A DNA stretch of 64,000 bases from Paractinoplanes atraurantiacus (GTDB lineage Bacteria > Actinomycetota > Actinomycetes > Mycobacteriales > Micromonosporaceae), in contig NZ_OBDY01000010.1 in the NCBI RefSeq assembly GCF_900215205.1, forward strand, positions 83,862-147,861, given 5' to 3'. The notes beneath the pieces are model-generated. The model had not been told where the DNA came from and searched no databases. It saw only the letters and a program-made list of their open reading frames with translations. Each line of letters opens with the position of its first letter. The stretch's first letter is position 1. The translations under genes and the position numbers were made by a program. Shown here piece by piece: positions 50,838 to 59,666 of this stretch.

Positions 50838-51659
50838 GTGGTGCAGGAGACGTTGACGCGGCCTGACTCGCCGGCCGCCGCCCCGCCCCGCCGTCGCTGG
50901 TCGCCGTCGGTGGTCCTGTGGCCGCTGCTCGGCCTCGTGGTCACCGTCGCGGTGTGGTGGCTGTCCGTCGAGATGTTCGACGTGCAGACGATCATCCTGC
51001 CGTCCCCGCCCCAGGTGGTGGACGCGTTCACCCAGTACCCGTCGCTGCTCCTGAAGGCCACCTGGGGCACCACGAAGATCACGCTGATCGGCTTCGGGCT
51101 GTCGGTCGTCGTCGGCGTGGCCATCGGCGCCGCGCTGGCCGCGTGGAAGCCGTTCGAGCGCGCCTTCGCCCCGCTGCTGGTGGCGCTGAACGCGGTGCCC
51201 AAGGTGGCCCTGGCCCCGCTGATGATCGCCTGGTTCGGTTTCGGCAACACCCCGGTGCTGGCGATGGCGTTCCTGGTCTGCTTCTTCCCGATCGTCCTGT
51301 CCACGGCGACCGGCCTGACCAGCACACCGGCCGACCTGGCCGAGCTGGCCCGGTCGCTGGACGCGACCCGCCTGCAGACCTTCCACCGCATCCGGGTTCC
51401 CGGCGCCCTGCCGCAGATCTTCACCGGCCTCAAGCTGGCCATGCCGCTGGCCGTGATCGGCGTGGCGGTCGGCGAGATGCAGTCCGGCTCGGTCGACGCC
51501 GGCCTCGGCACCATCATCGTGCAGACCAGCGGCCAGGGCGACACGGCCACGGCCTTCGCCGCACTGACCCTGATGGCGATCGTGAGCATCGTGCTCTACT
51601 ACGCCCTGGTCTGGCTGGAGAAGGTGTCGCTGCCGTGGGTGCGCGGCACAACTGGTTAG
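50838..51659 (+). CDS. ABC transporter permease (SsuC-like)
   Basis: A 273-residue permease of the binding-protein-dependent inner-membrane family, with about six helices. The EAA loop is seen near ELARSLDATRLQTFHRIRVPGALPQIFTGLK. The N-terminus has a polar leader before the first helix (VVLWPLLGLVVTVAVWWLS). The GTG at 50838 is the first start. It lies with the binding protein gene but no ATPase follows: the next gene starts 100 bases later and is unrelated. The cognate ATPase must be elsewhere. Confidence 0.92.
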   Translation: MVQETLTRPDSPAAAPPRRRWSPSVVLWPLLGLVVTVAVWWLSVEMFDVQTIILPSPPQVVDAFTQYPSLLLKATWGTTKITLIGFGLSVVVGVAIGAALAAWKPFERAFAPLLVALNAVPKVALAPLMIAWFGFGNTPVLAMAFLVCFFPIVLSTATGLTSTPADLAELARSLDATRLQTFHRIRVPGALPQIFTGLKLAMPLAVIGVAVGEMQSGSVDAGLGTIIVQTSGQGDTATAFAALTLMAIVSIVLYYALVWLEKVSLPWVRGTTG

Positions 51660-51758
51660 AAGTTTTTCCGCCGGCCATGTCGAGAACGCGTGTGCGGCTC
51701 CGTCCCCGGTGGTGAGAGCGACCAGAATGGGGTCGCCGAGGCACCGAGGAGAACCATC

Positions 51759-52166
51759 ATGGCCAAGTACCTGCTGCTCAAGCACTACCGTGGCGCCCCG
51801 TCGGCGGTCAACGACGTGCCGATGGACAAGTGGGCCCCCGAAGAGATCACGGCCCACATCAAGTACATGAACGACTTCGCGGCCCGTCTCGAGAAGACCG
51901 GCGAGTTCGTCGACGGCCAGGCGCTCGCCCCCGAGGGCGAGTGGGTCCGCTACGACGGCGAGGGACGCCCGCCGGTCACCGACGGCCCGTTCGCCGAGAC
52001 CAAAGACCTCATCGCCGGCTGGATGATCATCGACGTCGACAGCCGCGACCGCGCCGTCGAGTTGGCCGGGGAGTTGTCGGCGGCCCCCGGCGCCGGCGGC
52101 AAGCCCATCCACGAGTGGCTCGAGGTCCGCCCGTTCCTGACCGAGATGCCGACCATCACCGAATGA
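51759..52166 (+). CDS. YCII/DGPF-domain protein paired with ECF42 sigma factor
   Basis: A 135-residue protein of the DGPF (YCII-related) family. It has MAKYLLLKHYRG at the start, KYMNDFAARLEKTGEFVDGQALAPE, and the family's name-giving motif VTDGPFAETKDLIAGWMIIDVDS. Such proteins accompany ECF42 sigma factors in many actinomycetes and may act as sensor or target. The ATG at 51759 follows CGAGGAGA. Its stop overlaps the sigma start (ATGA at 52163-52166), showing translational coupling. Confidence 0.93.
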   Translation: MAKYLLLKHYRGAPSAVNDVPMDKWAPEEITAHIKYMNDFAARLEKTGEFVDGQALAPEGEWVRYDGEGRPPVTDGPFAETKDLIAGWMIIDVDSRDRAVELAGELSAAPGAGGKPIHEWLEVRPFLTEMPTITE

Positions 52167-53308
52167 ACTCGTCCCTGCTGAGGAGCCTCACTCCCAGCGT
52201 GATCGGGGTCCTCGTCCGCCGCGGAGCCGACTTCGCGGCGGCCGAGGACGCCGTACAGGACGCTTTGATGGAGGCCGTACGGGCGTGGCCCACCGCCGAG
52301 CCTCGCGACCCCAAAGCCTGGCTGATCACGGTCGCCTGGAACAGGTTCCTCGACGCCACCAGGGCCGACACGGCCCGCCGCCGCCGCGAGGACCTGGTCG
52401 ACGCCGAACCGGCCCCCGGCCCGGCCGCGGCCGCCGACGACACCCTGCGCCTGTACTTCCTGTGCGCCCACCCGTCACTGACCCCGTCCTCGGCGGTGGC
52501 GCTGACCCTGCGCGCCGTCGGCGGCCTGACGACCCGCCAGATCGCCGAGGCGTACCTGGTCCCCGAGGCCACGATGGCCCAGCGCATAAGCCGCGCCAAG
52601 AAGACGGTCTCGACGGTCCGCTTCGACCAGCCGGGCGACGTGGCCACGGTCCTGCGCGTGCTGTACCTGGTCTTCAACGAGGGCTACTCCGGCGACGTCG
52701 ACCTGGCCGCGGAAGCCATCCGCCTGACCCGCCAGCTGTCCGCGGCGTTCGACCACCCCGAGGTGGCCGGCCTGCTCGCCCTGATGCTGCTGCACCACGC
52801 CCGCCGCCCGGCCCGCACGGCCCCCGACGGCAGCCTGATCCCGCTGGCCGACCAGGACCGCACCCGCTGGGACACCAGCTTGATCGCCGAGGGCGTCCAG
52901 ATCCTCCAGCTGGCCCTGTCCCGGGACCGCCTGGGCGAGTTCCAGGCCCAGGCCGCGATAGCCGCCCTGCACGCCGACGCCCCCACCGCCGAGGAGACGG
53001 ACTGGCTGCAGATAGTTGAGTGGTACGACGAGCTGGCCGCACTCACCGACAGCGCGGTGGTCCGGCTGAACCGAGCCGTGGCGGTAGGCGAGGCCGACGG
53101 CCCCCAGGCCGGCTTGGCGGCCTTGACCCCCCTCGACCCGTCCTTGCCGCGCTACACGGCAGTCGCCGCCCACCTCCACGAACGAGCCGGCGACCTGCCC
53201 ACCGCCGCCCGCTTGTACGCCCAGGCCGCCCGAGAGGCCACCAACGCCGCCGAACGAGATCACCTGACCCGCCAGGCCGCCCGCCTCAACACCCAAGGCC
53301 ATGCCTGA
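52163..53308 (+). CDS. ECF42-type RNA polymerase sigma factor with C-terminal TPR-like extension
   Basis: A 381-residue sigma factor. Sigma region 2 (FAAAEDAVQDALMEAVRAWP, PKAWLITVAWNRFLDATRAD) is followed by a region 4-like helix-turn-helix (LTTRQIAEAYLVPEATMAQRISRAKKTV). A long C-terminal domain (about 180-381) has VFNEGYSGDVDLAAEAIRLTRQL, typical of ECF42, and alpha-helical repeats. ECF42 members need this extension for activity and lack an anti-sigma factor, which fits here. The companion DGPF gene lies directly upstream. A hairpin terminator follows at 53372. Confidence 0.94.
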   Translation: MNSSLLRSLTPSVIGVLVRRGADFAAAEDAVQDALMEAVRAWPTAEPRDPKAWLITVAWNRFLDATRADTARRRREDLVDAEPAPGPAAAADDTLRLYFLCAHPSLTPSSAVALTLRAVGGLTTRQIAEAYLVPEATMAQRISRAKKTVSTVRFDQPGDVATVLRVLYLVFNEGYSGDVDLAAEAIRLTRQLSAAFDHPEVAGLLALMLLHHARRPARTAPDGSLIPLADQDRTRWDTSLIAEGVQILQLALSRDRLGEFQAQAAIAALHADAPTAEETDWLQIVEWYDELAALTDSAVVRLNRAVAVGEADGPQAGLAALTPLDPSLPRYTAVAAHLHERAGDLPTAARLYAQAAREATNAAERDHLTRQAARLNTQGHA

Positions 53309-53371
53309 CCCTCCTGGGTGACATGCGGTCGAGCGCGTCGGAAGTCGTGTACGTTGGGTTCACCAGCGAGA

Positions 53372-53405
53372 GCCCCCGCCATTCGGCCGGGGCATTCTTG
53401 CTTTC
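53372..53405 (+). terminator. Terminator after the ECF42 gene
   Basis: GCCCCCGCC (53372-53380) pairs with GGCCGGGGC (53385-53393) with one mismatch and an ATTC loop, followed by ATTCTTGCTTTCT. It ends before the convergent pseudogene. Confidence 0.7.
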
Positions 53406-53417
53406 TGGCCGCACCCC

Positions 53418-54797
53418 TCAGGTATGCGGTCTGAGAAGATCAGCCACGGTCAGACCGGTCTCGCCTCCGACGAGATTGAGCCCGACTTCGGCCCGGGCGG
53501 CGAGGTCGAGCGGGGCAAGGCCTTCGACCAACGACGCATGAGTAATCCGGTCGAGCCCGGCGCCCACCAGCGGCACGGCGATCCGCAGGGCTGCCTTCAC
53601 CGCCACTCCTTGCGTGGAGCCGCCGTGAAGAACGATGTTGCGGGTCCGGTACAGACGCCGCAACGCGATCCGGAATACGGCGGCTACGGTCGCGAGCTGC
53701 CTCGGCCACAGCGGACGCCCGCTCCCGGTTGGTGCCGCAGGTCTCCAGCCTCTTTGCCAGGGCGTCGGGAGTCTCGGGTTGACGCCTGTAGGCCAGAGCT
53801 GTCAGCTCGGCGCGAGGCCACGAGCATGCCAGGATGGCCGCCAACCGGTCGGCGGCGACGGCCTTCCCCGACCTCTCCTCCTCAGCAGGGTCGTCAGGAT
53901 GCGACAACAGCGATTCGATCGCGGCCCACGCGCCTGCGACCGCAGGGGCGAGAACACCGTGGTTCATGGGGGCGGCCAACTCGAGCGCGTCGTTGATCAG
54001 CATGCGCTGCCCGTCGACCCGGTAGAGATGGCCCTCGTTCACCATGGACAGCACGTAGGCGCCTCTGGTCGGCGTGGCGAGAGGGATCGGGTCGGGGTGC
54101 TGATCGACCCAGAGTTGCGAGGCGGGCTTAATTCCGATCTTGTTGCCGCGTACGAAGGACGACCGCGCCACCGGGCGATCGACGAGTTCGCGAACCTGGT
54201 CGGCCGCGCCGAACGGATCACGCGAGGTCACCCTGTAGAGAAAACCTCCGGCGGCGCGCATGCCGCTGGTGGAATGACCACGTTGTTCGAGCCGTGCTTC
54301 TGTGCTTGTCCGAGTTCGGGCGCGCTCTCCAAGGCCGCGAGGACAGCGAATTCTCGTGGCGCCGCGGAGCCGAGCGCGATCGCTTGCTCGAGAATCTCCT
54401 CGGTGCTCGCCCGGCGGCGGGAAAGAGACCCGATCCACGTCGCCAGGTGGGTCGCGTCGTAGCCGAGATCGAGCAGGTGTGCTGTGACGAGGCGGGCGAG
54501 CCGCTCCGGCTGCGGTCGATGCTCCCCTGGCTTGGCGACCGCGGTCGCCCACCGGCTCAGGTATCCGCTGCGAGCATGGGCGATGACCTCCCGCAGCCGG
54601 CGGTGAGCCGGGCTGGGGTCAGGCAGCGGTTTGTTCAGCAGAGCGGTCAGCTCGGCGCGCAGATCCCTGTCCCCGAGGCCGAAATCAGGGCCGATGACCT
54701 TCACCAACTGATGGCGCTGCCAATCGACCGCGGCGGCGGACAGCACGCGGTGTCGCGCCCAGAAGCCTGCTTCCAGTAACTCCTCCAGGGCGAGCAA
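53418..54797 (-). pseudogene. Frameshifted gene with C-terminal Apea-like HEPN domain
   Basis: One original gene (about 460 codons) read in three frames on the minus strand. Frame A runs from the TTG at 54797 (MLALEELLEAGFWARHRV...) to about 54250. Frame B continues as AGGFLYRVTSRDPFGAADQVRELVDRPVARSSF...YRVDGQRMLINDALELAAP...CGTNRERASAVAEA to about 53700. Frame C then gives LATVAAVFRIALRRLYRTRNIVLHGGSTQG to the stop at 53418. RNIVLH (53642-53625) is the HEPN Rx4H catalytic motif (RNxxxH form), in the RLYRxRNxxxHGG setting of Apea-like domains, suggesting a former RNase. Each break fits a single-base indel. It starts 16 bases after the HEAT-repeat gene, probably an operon. Sequencing error cannot be excluded. 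Confidence 0.75.
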
Positions 54798-54812
54798 CGA
54801 TCCGACATCCCA

Positions 54813-55592
54813 CTACGACCACCTCAGGGCGCGGCCGTTCCACCAGGTGACCAGCTGTTGTGCCAGGGCTTCGTCCGGTACCAGGGCGCGCATGTCCTCG
54901 ACGTCGCCTTCGCCGGCGAGGCCGACCAGGACCGGGCCGATCAAGTGGTCGTCGCCCAGCAGGCGGCGCGCCTCGCGGATCGCGTCGTGGTGGTCGAGGG
55001 CCATAGCCCGTACCTGGTCGTCGGGGTCGTCCTTCAGCTTGACCGTCACGGCGTCCACCGCGTTCACGTCCAAGGCCGCCAGCTCGCGCGTGATCGCGTA
55101 GAGGGCGTAGAACCTGATGTCCTCGTCGTCGTCCTCGCAGAGCTGGAACAGGGCCTCGGCGGCGGCCGGGTCCACGGCGGAGAGGTCGACCAGGCTGGGC
55201 AGCGCCCAGGTGACGGCGTACCGCACGCCGACATCCGGATGGTCGGCCAGTGGGAGGACGTCGGGCAACGCCTCGACGGCTTGATGGAATCCGAGGGCCG
55301 ACACGATCCAGCTCAGGACGTCGAGGTCGTTCTCCGTCGCGAGCCGGGCGCGCAGCAGGGGGATCGTGCGAGCGGGCGAGGCCTCATCCAGTTCCCGCAG
55401 GATGGCCACGCCGAGGGCGCGCCAAGTCGGGTCCTCGTGGTCGACCAGTTCGGCCGCTCGGTCGAACACGGGGCGGCGGTGGAGTTCGACGAGGTGTGGC
55501 CGTGGTGTGTCGCCGCCGTGTTCGACCTCTCGCCGGGCCAGGCTGAGCAGCAGGCCGAGCGGCATCTCGGCCAACGGGAAAGGATCATCCAC
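54813..55592 (-). CDS. HEAT-repeat protein of unknown function
   Basis: A 259-residue alpha-solenoid. The repeats are visible as successive helix pairs: DPTWRALGVAILRELDE, DLDVLSWIVSALGFHQAVEALPDVLPLADHPDVGVRYAVTWALP, DEDIRFYALYAITRELA, and DPDDQVRAMALDHHDAIREARRLLGDD. Such proteins commonly serve as protein-protein adaptors and are frequent in defence and regulatory loci. It is upstream of the HEPN remnant on the same strand. The divergent 55624 gene lies 31 bases away, so the two share the promoter region. Confidence 0.8.
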   Translation of the reverse strand: MDDPFPLAEMPLGLLLSLARREVEHGGDTPRPHLVELHRRPVFDRAAELVDHEDPTWRALGVAILRELDEASPARTIPLLRARLATENDLDVLSWIVSALGFHQAVEALPDVLPLADHPDVGVRYAVTWALPSLVDLSAVDPAAAEALFQLCEDDDEDIRFYALYAITRELAALDVNAVDAVTVKLKDDPDDQVRAMALDHHDAIREARRLLGDDHLIGPVLVGLAGEGDVEDMRALVPDEALAQQLVTWWNGRALRWS

Positions 55593-55623
55593 GGTGCCAG
55601 TCTGCTCCTGGATGATCTATGAC

Positions 55624-56118
55624 ATGAGCATGTTGTGGCAGGAGGTCTTCGTTCCGGACAGCGTGGTGGCCAGCGACGGGTTCACCGCCGAGCTGGGTGG
55701 AACGGTCGAGATGTCTCTGGCCCTCGCCGTCGAGCGCGGGCCCGGGTGGACGCACGAGGTGGCCGGCCGGGCTCTCGACGTGGAGAGCACCATCTGGTCG
55801 GACGACGGCTGGCTGATCGATGTCGACGGGCTCGGCATCTACGTCATCGGGAAGCCCGTGCCGCCGCCGGGCACCTGGACGACGGTGCATGGCCGGCTCA
55901 GGTTCGCTGAGGGCTACGAGACCGACGGCTTCGTGCCCGCCGAGGAGGTGTTGCGCCGCGCCCGGCGGACGTTCACCGTTCGCCGGATCGTGCGGCTGGA
56001 CTTGGTGCGCGGCCGGCCCGGGACCGTGCGTCTCGGAAGCGGCGAGGAGGTGACCGAGGTTCGGTGGGCCGGAGCCGACACCCGCAGTTACCTGCTCGAT
56101 CTGGCGCTCGTGCCCTAG
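55624..56118 (+). CDS. Hypothetical protein
   Basis: A 164-residue cytoplasmic protein with no signal peptide or membrane segment. It contains alternating beta-like segments (FTAELGGTVEMSLALAVERG, WLIDVDGLGIYVIGKPVPPPGTWTTVHGRLRF, RSYLLDLALVP). I do not recognise a family. The ATG at 55624 is the best start; GAGC precedes it poorly. It is followed by the methyltransferase gene 43 bases later on the same strand, but no functional relation is evident. Confidence 0.75.
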   Translation: MSMLWQEVFVPDSVVASDGFTAELGGTVEMSLALAVERGPGWTHEVAGRALDVESTIWSDDGWLIDVDGLGIYVIGKPVPPPGTWTTVHGRLRFAEGYETDGFVPAEEVLRRARRTFTVRRIVRLDLVRGRPGTVRLGSGEEVTEVRWAGADTRSYLLDLALVP

Positions 56119-56161
56119 CATGTGTCCGTCCACTTCAGACTGGTTCGGGACGGCGGGCGAC

Positions 56162-56932
56162 ATGAGTGACGCGCAGTTCGACACGAGTGAGCCGCAGACG
56201 GCTCGGATCTGGAACTACTGGCTCGGCGGCAAGGACAACTTCGCCGTCGACCGGGCGGTGGGCGATCAGATCCGGCAGGCCTTCCCGGACATCGTCGACA
56301 ACGCGCGGGCTTCGCGGGCTTTTCTCGTACGGGCGGTCACCTTCGCCGCCGAGGCCGGGATCCGGCAGTTCCTCGATGTGGGCACCGGCCTGCCGACCGC
56401 CGACAACACGCACGAGGTGGCGCAGCGGGTCGCCCCGGAGTCGCGGATCGTCTACGTCGACTTCGACCCGATGATCCTGTCGCACGCCCGGGCCCTGCTG
56501 ACCAGCAGCCCGGAGGGCGCCACGCAATATGTCGACGCCGACGGCCGGGACTCGGCCAAGGTGCTGGCCGAGGCGGCCGGCACGCTCGACTTCAGCCGGC
56601 CGGTCGCCCTGATCATGTCGGGGCTGCTGGGGCACGTCACCGACGACGACGAGGCCGAGACGATGGTCCGGGCCTATCTCGAGGCGCTCGCCCCGGGCAG
56701 CTATTTCATCGCGCTCGACGGTTCGCACAGTGTCGAGCACGGCGAGGCCGAGAAGATCTGGAACGAGCAGGCCAATCCGCCGTACGTCCTGAGGGGCCCC
56801 GCCCAGTTCGCCCGCTTCTTCGACGGCTTGGAGCTGATCGAGCCGGGCGTGGTCTCGGCGCCCCTGTGGCGGCCGGCCGCAGACGACGCCAAACACCTCG
56901 ACGTCGTCTGCGGGGTGGCGCGCAAGCCGTGA
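56162..56932 (+). CDS. SAM-dependent methyltransferase, SAV2177/DUF574 type
   Basis: A 256-residue methyltransferase. The N-terminal family signature TARIWNYWLGGKDNFAVDRAVGD is diagnostic of the actinobacterial PF04672 family. The SAM-binding motif is FLDVGTGLPTADNTHEVAQ with the acidic VYVDFDPMILSHARALL. Many paralogues occur in actinomycete genomes and the substrates are mostly unknown. The ATG at 56162 is chosen because it directly precedes the signature. The convergent small gene ends six bases downstream. Confidence 0.92.
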   Translation: MSDAQFDTSEPQTARIWNYWLGGKDNFAVDRAVGDQIRQAFPDIVDNARASRAFLVRAVTFAAEAGIRQFLDVGTGLPTADNTHEVAQRVAPESRIVYVDFDPMILSHARALLTSSPEGATQYVDADGRDSAKVLAEAAGTLDFSRPVALIMSGLLGHVTDDDEAETMVRAYLEALAPGSYFIALDGSHSVEHGEAEKIWNEQANPPYVLRGPAQFARFFDGLELIEPGVVSAPLWRPAADDAKHLDVVCGVARKP

Positions 56933-56938
56933 CCCCCG

Positions 56939-57163
56939 TCAGGCCCGCCGCGCGGTGAAGAAGCCGGCGGGCTGTCCGCGGACCGCGCGCTTCTTGCTCG
57001 CTTTGCGCGCGGCCCGGGTCAGGCGGGCCGAGGTGAACAGCCGCCGGCGGTCGGTTTCGGCGATCAGGTCGCGGTGGTGCTCGTGGGCCAGGACCAGCAT
57101 CAGTTCCGAGTTCATCAACATGCTTCGAGTCTCGTCCGCCCGAGCAGCCATCACATCGGTCAC
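56939..57163 (-). CDS. Small basic hypothetical protein
   Basis: A 74-residue protein with a central hydrophobic/His segment (MLMNSELMLVLAHEHHRDLIAETDRRR) and a basic C-terminal part (SARLTRAARKASKKRAVRGQPAGFFTARRA). Similar short proteins with an ELxLVLAHEHHRDLxAxTDRRR pattern are familiar from actinomycete genomes but their role is unknown. The start is the ATG at 57163; the internal ATGs at 57118 and 57112 are possible. Confidence 0.65.
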   Translation of the reverse strand: MTDVMAARADETRSMLMNSELMLVLAHEHHRDLIAETDRRRLFTSARLTRAARKASKKRAVRGQPAGFFTARRA

Positions 57164-57202
57164 CGTTGCGTATCTTCGCTGCTCAGCGCTGCCTAGGTAT
57201 AC

Positions 57203-57631
57203 CTACGACTCGTACGTGGCGCACAGCGCGACGGGGATGCGGCTGGTGATCCTCATTGTCGCCGGGTCGAAGCCGACCGTGACCGGCCCCTCCTCGGTGG
57301 CCAGCCGGACCGTGCCGTCGCCGACCGCCTCGATGCCCGTGTAGGTGCCGTCGTTCTCCGAGTAGAGGCAGCCCGCGTACGCCTCCCGGCCGTTGCTGTT
57401 CCGGACGACGACATCCCAGCCGTCCTCGCCGAGGACGGCCCGCCAATGCAGCACCCGCACCTCGAACCGGCCGTCGGCGGACGAGGCCTCGCCGACCAGC
57501 TCACCCTTGCGGGGCGCGGAGAAGTCGGCCGTGTCCTCGACCGCCAGCCGCAGGCCGACGAGGGCCACCACCGCGGCGACACCACCCACGGCCACCCGGG
57601 CGGCGAGCGGCCAGGGCCGGCGGAAACGCAT
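57203..57631 (-). CDS. Membrane-anchored hypothetical protein
   Basis: A 142-residue protein with an N-terminal basic stretch and one transmembrane helix (RVAVGGVAAVVALVGLRLAV). A small extracytoplasmic beta-rich domain follows (GRFEVRVLHWRAVLGEDGWDVVVRNSNGREAYAGCLYSENDGTYTGIEAVGDGTVRLATEEG), with a Cys pair (AGCLY and VALCATYES) that might form a disulfide. I do not recognise the family. The 136 bases upstream contain GC-rich short repeats (CCCACGCCCCG) and no gene. Confidence 0.75.
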   Translation of the reverse strand: MRFRRPWPLAARVAVGGVAAVVALVGLRLAVEDTADFSAPRKGELVGEASSADGRFEVRVLHWRAVLGEDGWDVVVRNSNGREAYAGCLYSENDGTYTGIEAVGDGTVRLATEEGPVTVGFDPATMRITSRIPVALCATYES

Positions 57632-57767
57632 CGCGCCAGGCTACAAGAGCGCGAACCACCGCGACGCGAACGCCCACGCCCCGCCCACGCCCCGCCCCGC
57701 CCGCTCAGCGAAAGCGGCCGGGGCGCGACATAGGGGCCGGGCGCGGAATCGGCCGGGCTGGGCGGGA

Positions 57768-59666
57768 CTACGAGCCCGTGCGGACCACGGTGAAGCCGCC
57801 GGGCAGGACCACCGCCCGCGGCCCTGTCGTCCGGGAGCGCAGCACCCCCGTGGAGTCGTAGACCTCCGCGACCCCGGCCACCGTCACGGTTTTCGGAGCG
57901 ACCGCCGCGCTGCGCAACAACGTGGTCGTCTGCCCGCCGCCGCCGATCACGTAGCGGGACACCAGCGGTTCCAGCATGACCGCGTCCACCAAGGCCGCGT
58001 CGCCGCCGGACGCGGTGGCCGTCAACTCCGTACGGCCTGGGGGAAGCTCTCCCACCGCGACCGGAAGCAAAGCGCCCGGCGCCGGTGACGCCCCCTGCGC
58101 TCCGATCCGCCCGTGCCGCAGGACGCCACCCGTCGACCAGCGGGTGACCGCCTCGCTGCCGGGGCGCAGGTCGGCGATCGGCAGCACCAGCTGGGGCTGG
58201 GACATGGCCGGCAACCGCCAGCGCAGTGACGCGCCCGCGGGCAGCCGGACGTAGCTGCCGTTGCTGTACTGCGACTCGCCCGTCCACGGTGACGACGGCG
58301 TGACCACGGTGGCGCCGCCGCTCAGCGTCGCGAGCTCGGCCTCCACAGTGGTCGACCCCACCCGCTCCACGATGTGGCCCTGGGCGGCCAGCCCGGCCAC
58401 GTCGGGGTGGGCGTCCAGCGCCAGCATGCTCAACAGCCCGTGGATGGTCGATTCGGCGCCGGCGTTGCGGTTGACCGTGCCGTCGCCCGCTATGCCGTCC
58501 ACGGTCCGGCCGGTCGCCGGGTCGTAGGCGGGCACCCCGGCCGCGTTGGCGCCGAAGTACCAGGCGGCCACGATGCCGGCCAGGCGGCGGAAGCCCGGCC
58601 GCCCGGTCGTCTCGGCCACCGCCAGCAGGGATTGCAGGCGCGAGTCGACACCGTACGCGATCTGGTTGCGGTCGATCCGGGTCGGCAGCCGGCCGTTGTC
58701 GGGGCCGCCCGACGTGAGCAGCCACGGCGTGAACACCGCGGAGTCGGTCACCGCCGGCTTCACCAGATCGGCGTCGCCGAGGACCTTCGCCGCGCGGGCC
58801 AGCGCGGCCGGCATCTGCGACGCCCACGCATGCCAGTCGGACAGGGACAGGGCCCACGGGAGCACAGCGCCGAACGGCCACGACCGCGCCCCGCCGGCAC
58901 CCATGGCCGCCACCCCCTCGGCGAACTGCCGCAGCATCCGCCGAGCCCGTTCACCTGGTGCGTGGCACAGGCCGAGCATCGCCTCGGCGGTCGCGTCGGC
59001 GCCGTCCACGATCAGCCAGGCCGGCACGCGCTTGCCGTCGATGAGCTGCCATCGCCCGTACAGCCGGAGAACTTGACGTTGAAGTGCCCCGATCGCCAGA
59101 TCGAGCCGTTCCCGCAGGAAGGGGTCCTTGAAGGCGGCGTAGCCCTCGCCGAGCGCCCACACCGCCCGGGCCAGCCAATACGAGGGCCCGCTGTCGGACG
59201 GGTCGGGCAGTTCGCGCGGTTCGGCGCTGGGGTTCAGCGTCCCGTCCGGCTGCATCCACAGCACGAAGTTCCCGGACGAGAGCGTCTGCATGTACGTCAA
59301 CCCGCGCAGCAGCTCGTGCGCCGCCGCCTTGCTGGCCGCGCTGCCGGTCTGCTTCCAGTGCCGCACGTAGACGACCGCCGCCCGCGCGATGTCGTCGGAG
59401 TTGAACGCGCCCTGGCTGTAGGTGTCGGTGGCCGCGTCGTAGGTGCCGCCGCCGATCCGGCGGTAGCTTCCGTCGGCGTTCGGCTCGGCGTACGTCCAGA
59501 GCACCCCGATCTCCGAGGTCTGGCCGGGCGGGGTGACGCGGTCGCGCAGGAAATCGAGATGGGCGAGGTTAGTGAGACGGCTCGGCGCCGCCTGGGCCGG
59601 GGACGGCGTCAGCAGCGGGGCCGTCAGAGCCAGCCCGCTGGCCGACAACACGGATCTGCGTTTCAT
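57768..59666 (-). CDS. Tat-exported (alpha/alpha)6-type glycoside hydrolase-like protein
   Basis: A 632-residue protein. A twin-arginine signal (MKRRSVLSASGLALTAPLLTPSPAQA) is followed by a long helical toroid-like region (about 30-430) with a repeating two-helix pattern (IARAAVVYVRHWKQTG, YWLARAVWALGEGYAAFKDPFLRERLDLAIGAL). NRNAGAESTIHGLLSML near residue 400 is a segment common to these proteins. The C-terminal region (about 435-632) has a beta-sandwich, carbohydrate-binding-like sequence (RVGSTTVEAELA...SNGSYVRLPAGASLRWRLP). It is the last gene of the sugar operon, so it probably acts on the same glycan outside the membrane. The family number cannot be assigned with certainty. Confidence 0.8.
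   Translation of the reverse strand: MKRRSVLSASGLALTAPLLTPSPAQAAPSRLTNLAHLDFLRDRVTPPGQTSEIGVLWTYAEPNADGSYRRIGGGTYDAATDTYSQGAFNSDDIARAAVVYVRHWKQTGSAASKAAAHELLRGLTYMQTLSSGNFVLWMQPDGTLNPSAEPRELPDPSDSGPSYWLARAVWALGEGYAAFKDPFLRERLDLAIGALQRQVLRLYGRWQLIDGKRVPAWLIVDGADATAEAMLGLCHAPGERARRMLRQFAEGVAAMGAGGARSWPFGAVLPWALSLSDWHAWASQMPAALARAAKVLGDADLVKPAVTDSAVFTPWLLTSGGPDNGRLPTRIDRNQIAYGVDSRLQSLLAVAETTGRPGFRRLAGIVAAWYFGANAAGVPAYDPATGRTVDGIAGDGTVNRNAGAESTIHGLLSMLALDAHPDVAGLAAQGHIVERVGSTTVEAELATLSGGATVVTPSSPWTGESQYSNGSYVRLPAGASLRWRLPAMSQPQLVLPIADLRPGSEAVTRWSTGGVLRHGRIGAQGASPAPGALLPVAVGELPPGRTELTATASGGDAALVDAVMLEPLVSRYVIGGGGQTTTLLRSAAVAPKTVTVAGVAEVYDSTGVLRSRTTGPRAVVLPGGFTVVRTGS

Noticed and set aside
42591..57771. 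The 15-mer GCTGGGCGGGACTAC occurring at 42591 and 57757
   Set aside because: In 64 kb of strongly GC-biased DNA, chance 15-base matches between GC-rich segments are expected many times; the flanks do not match, so it is not an attachment site pair.
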